Assembly: GCA_900769095.1 (NCBI GenBank)
Contig: CAAGFH010000019.1
Coordinates: forward strand, 1-7,891
Direction of reading: 5' to 3'
DNA from: Methanobacteriaceae archaeon
Lineage (GTDB): Archaea; Methanobacteriota; Methanobacteria; Methanobacteriales; Methanobacteriaceae
DNA length: 7,891 nucleotides
The stretch's first letter is position 1; each line of letters opens with the position of its first letter. Shown piece by piece: positions 1 through 5,401 of the stretch. Under the pieces are notes generated by a model. It saw only the letters and a program-made list of their open reading frames with translations, was not told the origin of the DNA and made no database searches. A program made the position numbers and the translations under genes.

Positions 1-21
1 ATAAACGATTGTACTTCATAG

Positions 22-33
22 TATATAAAATTA
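22..33 (-). promoter_or_regulatory. Candidate TATA box for a gene left of the window
   Basis: On the minus strand this reads TAATTTTATATA, a good match to the archaeal BRE/TATA element. Transcription would begin about 25 bases downstream, at roughly base 1-5, so the gene it serves would lie outside the window to the left. In DNA this AT-rich such matches also occur by chance, so the call is tentative. Confidence 0.35.
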
Positions 34-59
34 AAGAAAAATAAAACAATTAAAATTAG

Positions 60-83
60 AAAAAATTGTGACTTCGTGTCACA
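60..83 (-). terminator. Hairpin plus T-run terminator of the gltX unit
   Basis: On the minus strand a perfect 6-bp stem, TGTGAC / GTCACA, encloses a 5-base loop and is followed after one base by six T residues (the A-run at 60-65 on the plus strand). It lies 28 bases past the stop of the small gene downstream of gltX, where the transcript should end. Archaeal termination mainly needs the T-tract, so the hairpin may instead stabilise the RNA 3' end. Confidence 0.65.
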
Positions 84-110
84 TCCTCAAAATAGAATAA
101 AAAATGGAAT

Positions 111-572
111 TTATTTATTTAATTTATAACTTCCATCTTCAACAATATATTTTGGGACAATTATTTTAAAAGAACGGATAATATTCAAATAGAAATCATC
201 AAGTTCTCTGTCCGCGTAAGGGTATGTGAATTCAAAGATGTATAAATTGCTGTCTTTTACATATAAGAATTCATTACGTCTCATTTCATTTTCACCGTCG
301 GAAAATGAAGAAATAATCATATAGTAAATATCATCATTTATTGGAATAAAATCAGACATTACTATATCGATTTTAGGATTATTTTCAATATTTTTTTCAA
401 TGTCTTCTTTGATTGCTGGAAGTCCTACCAATGTAGGGGTGGTTGAGAATTTAATGGACATTGGAATCTTGGTATTTACAAGATATAAGTCATTAAATTC
501 ATCTTTTGTGTTAACAGCTTCAAAATCTTCCGGCATTAGAAGAGTTGAAAAACCATTACTAAACATAGTCAT
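111..572 (-). CDS. Hypothetical protein downstream of gltX
   Basis: I do not recognise this gene. It encodes about 153 residues with no signal peptide, membrane segment or cysteine cluster, so it is probably cytosolic. The pattern is alternating hydrophobic strands (YYMIISSFSDG, EFLYVKDSNLYIFEFTYP) ending in a helix with a conserved-looking SFKI. This faintly recalls the PsbP/Mog1-like alpha-beta fold, but that is a guess from pattern only. The open frame extends to a GTG at 581-579, which overlaps the last base of the gltX TAG stop. I prefer the ATG at 572 because GTGAT at 581-577 is a ribosome binding site 4 bases before it; a second ATG at 566 is also possible. The gene is tightly coupled to gltX and should share its transcript, although no functional link to tRNA charging can be seen. 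A hairpin terminator follows the stop. Confidence 0.75.
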   Translation of the reverse strand: MTMFSNGFSTLLMPEDFEAVNTKDEFNDLYLVNTKIPMSIKFSTTPTLVGLPAIKEDIEKNIENNPKIDIVMSDFIPINDDIYYMIISSFSDGENEMRRNEFLYVKDSNLYIFEFTYPYADRELDDFYLNIIRSFKIIVPKYIVEDGSYKLNK

Positions 573-576
573 ATTT

Positions 577-581
577 ATCAC
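577..581 (-). promoter_or_regulatory. RBS (GTGAT) that decides the start of the gene downstream of gltX
   Basis: The minus strand reads TAGTGATAAATATG: the gltX stop TAG overlaps by one base a GTGAT motif complementary to the 16S rRNA 3' end, followed after 4 bases by ATG at 572. The GTG of this motif is in frame and extends the open frame by three codons, but is better read as ribosome binding site than as start codon. Confidence 0.5.
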
Positions 582-2251
582 TATTTGTGTGCATAGTAGA
601 ATACTAATTCATCGTCTTTGATTTCATCCAAACGAGCAAATCCTACTCTTTCAAACTGAACAATGTCTCCAACTTCTAAATCGTTAAGTGCAATTTCACC
701 AAGACCAGTTTTTACAGATGCATCATCCATAACAATTTTAACGTTTACATTTTCTTTGGTTGGTACCCATTGGATGATTCTAGCTTTTACATCTCTTGCC
801 TCTTCAAATGAAGTTGAATGATAGTTTACATCTTCACCAGCTATTTCAACGTTAACAGCATCCATTAATCTGAAAAGTCCATCAGCATAATCTGCTTTTG
901 CAATGTATGCACTGCCGTCGAATGAAAGTAATCTGTTTCCTCTGTCCATATGATCTGCGTGAAGTGGTCTTTCGATAGTTACGTCTCCATCTTCATATCC
1001 GTTAACGCTAACTTCTACAGGTTCTTCACAGAAGAAATATCTGTTAGCTATTGGTTCTACAAAGTTACGGTTTAAACCATAAATCTTTTTCCAGCTGATA
1101 GCAGAATCAGCCATTTTAACGCCAATTTCGGTAATTAAGTTGTAAATGGTTCTTGGATCAATTCCTCTTCTTGCAATGGCTCTTAAGGTTCCAAGTCTAG
1201 GGTCGTCCCATCCACTGTAGGTTCCATCTTCAATTCCAGCCATTGCTTTTGAGGTACTAAGAGCAATATCTTCCATTTTAAGTCTTCCGTAATGGATGAA
1301 TTCCGGTAAGTCCCATTCCATGTGGTCGTATAAGTATTTTTGTTTTTCACTGTTTGCTAAATGGTCTTTACCTCTTAAAACATGAGTCATTCCCATTAAA
1401 TGGTCATCTACAGATACAGAGAAGTTCATCATAGGATATATTCTGTATTTGGTTCCCATACGTGGGTGTTCTTCGTCAACTAATCTCATAGCAACCCAGT
1501 CACGAATAGCAGGGTTTTTGTGGTTAATGTCTGTTTTTACACGAAGAACTGCTTCACCCGCTTGCATGGTGTCAAATTTTTCCCATAATGCAAGGTTTTC
1601 TTCTACACTGTTGTCTCTACATGGACAAGGTTTGCAGTTGTCTTTAAGTTCTTTAAATGTCGCACCATCACAGGTACACATGTATGCAGCACCTTTTTCG
1701 ATTAATTGACGTGCGTAATCATAATAAATCTCAAATCTGTCAGACTGATAGATGATTTCATCAGGATTAATTCCTAACCATGCTAAGTCTTCAGGAATCA
1801 TTTCATAAGCAGGTTCAAATACTCTTTTTGGATCAGTATCTTCGATTCTTAAGATTAATTTACCGTTGTGTCTTTTTACATACTCAGCGTTAGGAACAGC
1901 TGCTCTGGAGTGTCCAATATGTAATGGTCCACTTGGGTTTGGAGCAAAACGCAATACAATGTTTTCATGAGTTCCTGGAAGCTCTTGAAGTCCTACTTCT
2001 TTAGCTTTTGGTTTTTTCTCTTCAACTTCTACACCGTATTTTTTCATTTCACTTGCCTGTTCTTCAGCTGATAAAGCATTTACCTGAGCTACGATTTTAC
2101 CAGCTAACGGTCCAATTTCTTTAGCTTTACTTCTAAGTTCTTCTTCATTTGCCATGATTGAACCTATAACAGCACCAGGATTTGCACTTCCTTTATGTTT
2201 AGCTGCATTTAATAAAGCATATTTAAAAACAATTTTTTCTAAATCATTCAT
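581..2251 (-). CDS. gltX: Glutamyl-tRNA synthetase, archaeal type
   Basis: This class Ic synthetase joins glutamate to tRNA-Glu. In archaea the enzyme is usually non-discriminating and also charges tRNA-Gln, which GatDE then amidates (family knowledge). The 556-residue length fits the archaeal form. Residues 1-95 are the extra N-terminal helical region of archaeal and eukaryotic GluRS. The Rossmann catalytic core starts with RFAPNPSGPLHIGH (HIGH at 111-114). A cysteine cluster, C192-x-C194 and C206-x2-C209-x-C211, sits in the insertion of the catalytic domain and may bind zinc. The KMSKS equivalent is LSTSK at 331-335, after LKMED. The C-terminal part from about 390 is the beta-rich anticodon-binding domain typical of GlnRS-like archaeal enzymes. 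The ATG start is supported by GTGAT at 2262-2258, six bases upstream. It is transcribed divergently from the TPR gene and followed without a gap by a small hypothetical gene. Confidence 0.97.
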   Translation of the reverse strand: MNDLEKIVFKYALLNAAKHKGSANPGAVIGSIMANEEELRSKAKEIGPLAGKIVAQVNALSAEEQASEMKKYGVEVEEKKPKAKEVGLQELPGTHENIVLRFAPNPSGPLHIGHSRAAVPNAEYVKRHNGKLILRIEDTDPKRVFEPAYEMIPEDLAWLGINPDEIIYQSDRFEIYYDYARQLIEKGAAYMCTCDGATFKELKDNCKPCPCRDNSVEENLALWEKFDTMQAGEAVLRVKTDINHKNPAIRDWVAMRLVDEEHPRMGTKYRIYPMMNFSVSVDDHLMGMTHVLRGKDHLANSEKQKYLYDHMEWDLPEFIHYGRLKMEDIALSTSKAMAGIEDGTYSGWDDPRLGTLRAIARRGIDPRTIYNLITEIGVKMADSAISWKKIYGLNRNFVEPIANRYFFCEEPVEVSVNGYEDGDVTIERPLHADHMDRGNRLLSFDGSAYIAKADYADGLFRLMDAVNVEIAGEDVNYHSTSFEEARDVKARIIQWVPTKENVNVKIVMDDASVKTGLGEIALNDLEVGDIVQFERVGFARLDEIKDDELVFYYAHK

Positions 2252-2310
2252 TTAATCATCACAATTTAATTAATTAACTTAAAAAATAGCATTATTATTT
2301 ATCTAATTGC

Positions 2311-2324
2311 AAATATATAAATAT
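2311..2324. promoter_or_regulatory. Shared TATA-like element between divergent gltX and TPR gene
   Basis: The 104 bases between the two divergent starts hold one near-symmetric element, AAATATATAAATAT. On the plus strand TATATAAA lies about 40 bases before the TPR start, giving a leader of roughly 10-15 bases. On the minus strand the same bases read ATATTTATATATTT, about 65 bases before the gltX start. Either or both directions may use it; additional elements in the surrounding AT-rich DNA cannot be excluded. Confidence 0.5.
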
Positions 2325-2355
2325 TAGTAAGAGTAGTTTAAAATAAGTGAATATT

Positions 2356-3348
2356 ATGATTAATAAAGCAAAGCAATATATTGAAAATTACGATTATGAA
2401 AAAGCTATTAAACTTGCCCGTAAAAGACATTCAAAGGATGATATTACTAATTACCTTGAAATTTTGGATTTATTAATCAATAAAGATTATCTTCCTGCTT
2501 TAGAAGAAAAAGGACTTTATTATCAGTTTTATGATAAAAATCATGATGATGGGGATTATGGTGAAAAATACTTTGATAAATACTTAAATAAACAGCCTAA
2601 ATCTGTAAATGTAATATGTGATAAGGCAATGTCCAGACTAAATAAGCAGGATTATGAATCAGCACTTGAATTAATGGATAATGCTTATAAAAATTATTCT
2701 TCTTATTCTAAAAAAGAAAAGCCACGTATTTTAAAAAGTGAAATATTAATTGGGAAAGTGGAGATTTTACTTAAGCAAAAAAGATACGATGATGCTTTAG
2801 TATTTATTAAAAGCTATGAAAATCAGTTTGATTCAACTCAAAAATCTGATTTGTACATGGGCCAAATTCTTCAAAAAACAGGTAAAAATGAACAGGCACT
2901 TATGTATTTGAATAAATCATTACTTGAAGAAGACACTCTTATTGGATTTAATGCAAAAGGTGATGCATTATATGAACTTGGCAGATACAAAGATGCTCTA
3001 AAAGAATATAATTATTGTCTTAACTATGAAAGTAAAGTTGATGATTTGGAACTTATTACAAATTTTAACTACAAATCTGCATATTGCTGTTTAAATCTTG
3101 GCGATGAAAGTGAAGCTATTAAATATCTAAACAAAACAATTCACATGTTAAATGAACATGGAAGACTTCCAAGAGATATTGAAGCTATTTATCAAAAATG
3201 CTCATTTGAAAAAGAAAGGATCTTAAAAAAAGGCAATGTGGAAGATGTTGAATTTAGAAAAAATAAATTCTTTTCTACTAAAACAACTTTAATCATTTTT
3301 GGTGTTGTTTTGGTGTTGTTTTTCATTTTAAAAATTTTGGGCTATTAA
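2356..3348 (+). CDS. Tail-anchored TPR repeat protein
   Basis: The protein has about 330 residues. Helix-turn-helix repeats with the TPR spacing of small and large residues are visible at about 82-115, 124-158, 165-192, 195-226 (GDALYELGRYKDALKEY, the clearest) and 233-265. The N-terminal 75 residues are also helical and could hold degenerate repeats. A single hydrophobic segment at about 311-327 (LIIFGVVLVLFFILKI), preceded by basic RKNK, ends three residues from the C-terminus. There is no signal peptide, so the repeats should face the cytosol on a membrane anchor. TPR arrays bind protein partners; no enzyme domain is present and the partner is unknown. The open frame reaches a GTG at 2347, but GTGA at 2347-2350 looks like the ribosome binding site for the ATG at 2356. 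It runs divergently from gltX and is followed by a T-rich terminator, so it is probably monocistronic. Confidence 0.85.
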   Translation: MINKAKQYIENYDYEKAIKLARKRHSKDDITNYLEILDLLINKDYLPALEEKGLYYQFYDKNHDDGDYGEKYFDKYLNKQPKSVNVICDKAMSRLNKQDYESALELMDNAYKNYSSYSKKEKPRILKSEILIGKVEILLKQKRYDDALVFIKSYENQFDSTQKSDLYMGQILQKTGKNEQALMYLNKSLLEEDTLIGFNAKGDALYELGRYKDALKEYNYCLNYESKVDDLELITNFNYKSAYCCLNLGDESEAIKYLNKTIHMLNEHGRLPRDIEAIYQKCSFEKERILKKGNVEDVEFRKNKFFSTKTTLIIFGVVLVLFFILKILGY

Positions 3349-3395
3349 TTGGTGTATTTGCATTGTCTGGTATGCATGTTAATGTAAATATTTCA

Positions 3396-3420
3396 ATATT
3401 TTTTATATTTTTTGTGTTTT
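3396..3420 (+). terminator. T-rich terminator after the TPR gene
   Basis: About 50 bases past the TPR stop, two runs of six T (3399-3404 and 3408-3413) and one of four T (3417-3420) lie within 25 bases. Such T-tracts are the main archaeal termination signal and need no hairpin. They sit between the TPR stop and the TATA-like element of the next gene, as expected for separate transcripts. Confidence 0.5.
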
Positions 3421-3430
3421 ACCCTAATCT

Positions 3431-3440
3431 TTATTATATA
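3431..3440 (+). promoter_or_regulatory. Candidate promoter of the secreted-protein gene
   Basis: TTATTATATA fits an archaeal TATA box and would start transcription at about 3460-3465, leaving a leader of about 25 bases. The leader contains GGTG at 3479-3482, a ribosome binding site five bases before the ATG at 3488. Confidence 0.45.
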
Positions 3441-3487
3441 TTAATTACATAATTATTCATACTATCAAAAATAAACTTGGTGTAGAT

Positions 3488-5068
3488 ATGGTTAAATATG
3501 TAAATTATGTATTATTAGCTGTTTTAATGATGATACTATCATTATCTTCTGTTTGCGCTGCAGATGGGGACATTAATGATAATTTAACATCTACATCAGA
3601 TATTAATGAATTAATTACTGATTCTTCTATTGATTTAGTTGAAATTGAGGATGTTGACATCTTACAACATGAAATCAATGATAATAATGTAATTTATGAT
3701 AATGATCAAGTTGATATCTCTGAAATTAATTCTAATAATGTTAGTTTTACTGATTCTATTATTGATGATGCTAATGATGAACAAGTAATATGTACTGTTG
3801 ATAGTGTATATAATAATTATACTGTTATTTGTAATTCTAGTTACACTGAGCCTCAAGATGTAAGTAGTTCTATTTTTAATAATGATGTATCAAACAATGT
3901 TTTAACTTATGATGTATCTGATGATACAAGTGATGTTGTTGATGATACTGTTGTTATTGTTGATTGTAGTAACATGACTGTAGTTAATGATAATGTTATT
4001 GTTGTTGATTGTAGTGATGTAACTATTGTTGATGATGACAACAATATGTGTTCAATACATACTAATGCTAACTATGGTAATGATGTTGTTGGTGTTGGTA
4101 AACATAATTCATATTTGCTATCTGCTGATGCTATTGATATTGGTTATAGTATTATGTGTATTAAGATTGATAAATGTAATATATCTTTATTGCCTACTAA
4201 TGTTGTTGGTGTATCAAATACTAAATTAGGTATTTGTGATGTTAATGCAGTTGATGGTAATAATGTTTCAAATTCATTTAGTGCAGATAAACTATATATT
4301 ATAATTAAATGTATTTGTGGTAATAACTGCTCATATTTGAATAATATGTCTAAACTTAATAATTCAGCTATTGGTACTAATAATATTAGTCAATCTGCTG
4401 ATGATGTATTGCCTAATGTTACTGATGTGGATAATACTAATGATGGTAATGCTAATAGTAATGCTAATTATGTTCAATCTTCAGATTCTAGTGATGTTAA
4501 TATTAATAATATTACTTCAAGTAATGGTGGTATTTGTAGTAATATTATTAATGTATTATTGCATAGTGGTGTTGCCAAATTTGACATTGTTAAACTTAGT
4601 GTATTTGATACTATTTGCCCTATCCCTATTGGTGATTTTACAGGCATTTCTTCAAATGATAATTTGGTAGTATATTTGGCCTATGAAAATTACACTCTAA
4701 TCAGTACTATTCTGGATAAATTCACTTCAATTATTCAAAATGAAGTTTCATCCTCTAGTTTTATGGGTGTGGTTAAACCAGACTATATTGCTATAGCTAG
4801 TGATACTGTAATTTTTGATAAAAAAGCAGATCTAACTGGTGAGGTGACGAGATCAATTGTCAGTGATGTTGGTGGGACGCGACATATTTTAGATTTATCT
4901 AAATTTAAGGAAATCAACATATATTTTGATGTTGTTAAACATAAAAGTGTTGCCAAGTTCCTTTGGGACTACAAGTTTAGTTCTACGATACCTGATAAAC
5001 TCACAGTTAATACATTGGATCGAAATATTCCATCTGCTGGTATAACTGCTGATATGGATATGCGGTAA
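3488..5068 (+). CDS. Secreted acidic low-complexity protein, Cys- and sequon-rich, unknown function
   Basis: No known family is recognised. Residues 1-25 form a clear signal peptide (Lys3, hydrophobic 8-20, cleavage near SVCA-AD), so this 526-residue protein should be exported. From 26 to about 350 it is dominated by Asp, Asn, Ser, Val and Ile. Residues 4-204 contain no Lys or Arg, and the first Arg is at 455. There are 14 N-x-S/T sequons (N32, 84, 110, 116, 162, 231, 259, 280, 286, 291, 299, 310, 341, 401) and 13 cysteines between 102 and 377. A 15-residue unit is repeated in tandem at 153-182. Residues 351-526 are less biased and more basic. No transmembrane anchor, Ig-like adhesin repeat, pseudomurein-binding repeat or C-terminal sorting segment is visible, so it may be released, or may have lost its C-terminal part. 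A surface or adhesin-like role is inference only. The start has a GGTG ribosome binding site. Confidence 0.7.
   Translation: MVKYVNYVLLAVLMMILSLSSVCAADGDINDNLTSTSDINELITDSSIDLVEIEDVDILQHEINDNNVIYDNDQVDISEINSNNVSFTDSIIDDANDEQVICTVDSVYNNYTVICNSSYTEPQDVSSSIFNNDVSNNVLTYDVSDDTSDVVDDTVVIVDCSNMTVVNDNVIVVDCSDVTIVDDDNNMCSIHTNANYGNDVVGVGKHNSYLLSADAIDIGYSIMCIKIDKCNISLLPTNVVGVSNTKLGICDVNAVDGNNVSNSFSADKLYIIIKCICGNNCSYLNNMSKLNNSAIGTNNISQSADDVLPNVTDVDNTNDGNANSNANYVQSSDSSDVNINNITSSNGGICSNIINVLLHSGVAKFDIVKLSVFDTICPIPIGDFTGISSNDNLVVYLAYENYTLISTILDKFTSIIQNEVSSSSFMGVVKPDYIAIASDTVIFDKKADLTGEVTRSIVSDVGGTRHILDLSKFKEINIYFDVVKHKSVAKFLWDYKFSSTIPDKLTVNTLDRNIPSAGITADMDMR
3944..4033 (+). repeat. Two tandem 45-base (15-residue) units in the secreted-protein gene
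   Basis: Copy 1 (3944-3988) encodes DTVVIVDCSNMTVVN and copy 2 (3989-4033) encodes DNVIVVDCSDVTIVD. Eight of 15 residues are identical, including the central VDCS, and most differences are conservative. The copies abut exactly in frame, which suggests an old in-frame duplication. Looser echoes of the VxVxD pattern occur on either side. Confidence 0.7.
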
Positions 5069-5250
5069 AAAACCGTTTGCCAGTATTAATGTAACTGGTC
5101 TGTAAGTATTTTTGTAACTATAATTGGTGAAATACATTATATGCTAATTAGTTTGTCTTTTGGATTTTATAATCTAATTAAAACAAGATATTTGGTATTT
5201 TGAGGTGTATTTGGCTATTATTTGTGCAAATTATTGATATATTTAGTTTG

Positions 5251-5287
5251 TATTAGCTCATGCAAGAAACTATTTTTAAAGCTAATA
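5251..5287. repeat. 8-bp inverted repeat with 21-base loop
   Basis: TATTAGCT at 5251-5258 pairs perfectly with AGCTAATA at 5280-5287. The 21-base loop contains TTTTT. It could be the 3' end of the upstream transcript, an operator or a small RNA element; its AT-rich stem is only moderately stable. Confidence 0.4.
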
Positions 5288-5363
5288 ATTCATTAATTTA
5301 ATTGCAATTCTCGTTTTTTATAAATAAATTCTTATTTCAAGAATAATACTAATAACATTAAAC

Positions 5364-5373
5364 ACTATAAATA
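5364..5373 (+). promoter_or_regulatory. Candidate TATA box of the reductase-methyltransferase operon
   Basis: CTATAAATAA lies about 35 bases before the ATG at 5402, which would place the transcript start close to the ribosome binding site at 5393 and give a very short leader. An alternative element, TTTTTTATAAATAAA at 5314-5328, would give a leader of about 55 bases. Sequence alone does not choose between them. Confidence 0.4.
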
Positions 5374-5392
5374 ATATTTAGAAATTTATTTT

Positions 5393-5397
5393 GTGAT
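5393..5397 (+). promoter_or_regulatory. RBS (GTGAT) deciding the aldo/keto reductase start
   Basis: GTGAT is followed after four bases by ATG at 5402. Its GTG is in frame and would add MIL to the protein, but aldo/keto reductases of this family normally start directly with the residues before LGKTxLKV, which agrees with the ATG. Confidence 0.6.
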
Positions 5398-5401
5398 TTT
5401 A

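Larger units (their letters stand above)
5069..5392. other. Gene-free AT-rich stretch after the secreted-protein gene
   Basis: No convincing gene is seen on either strand. The stretch begins with a short TTTTT run (5109-5113) that may help end the upstream transcript. It then holds a well-formed ribosome-site-like GAGGTG (5202-5207) followed only by an 8-codon frame, an 8-bp inverted repeat (5251-5287), a second 6-bp inverted repeat ATTCTT/AAGAAT at 5328-5344, and two TATA-like elements near the following gene. An ATG at 5141 with an upstream GGTGA opens only a 19-codon frame. Confidence 0.5.

Noticed and set aside
1449..1709. Plus-strand frame inside gltX.
   Set aside because: It lies antisense to the well-conserved catalytic domain and has no recognisable protein features.
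3372..3452. Short frame of 26 codons (MHVNVNIS...) in the gap after the TPR gene.
   Set aside because: Its hydrophobic text comes from the T-tracts of the probable terminator and no properly spaced ribosome site precedes it.
3509..3558. Possible lipoprotein signal (LSSVC) in the secreted protein.
   Set aside because: The residue before Cys23 is Val, not Gly or Ala, and a standard SVCA-AD cleavage site follows immediately, so a normal signal peptide fits better.
3662..3856. Minus-strand open frame within the secreted-protein gene.
   Set aside because: It is an Ile/Asn-rich shadow of the low-complexity plus-strand codons with no signal of its own.
3944..4033. Tandem units considered as a CRISPR or intergenic repeat array.
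   Set aside because: There are only two diverged copies without spacers, and they are in frame within a coding region.
4026..4670. Two plus-strand frames encoding Leu/Met/Ile/Val-rich peptides that look like membrane proteins (4026-4229, 4371-4670).
   Set aside because: They are out-of-frame readings of the GAT/AAT/GTT/ATT-rich secreted-protein gene; the repeated codon pattern automatically gives ATG/TTA/TTG-rich text in that frame. No ribosome site precedes them.
4895..5137. Minus-strand frame of 80 codons spanning the end of the secreted-protein gene.
   Set aside because: It overlaps the plus-strand gene, has no ribosome site and no recognisable protein features.
5141..5200. 19-codon frame with GGTGA 10 bases upstream.
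   Set aside because: It is very short, the spacing is long, and nothing indicates conservation; I mention it only as part of the gene-free stretch.
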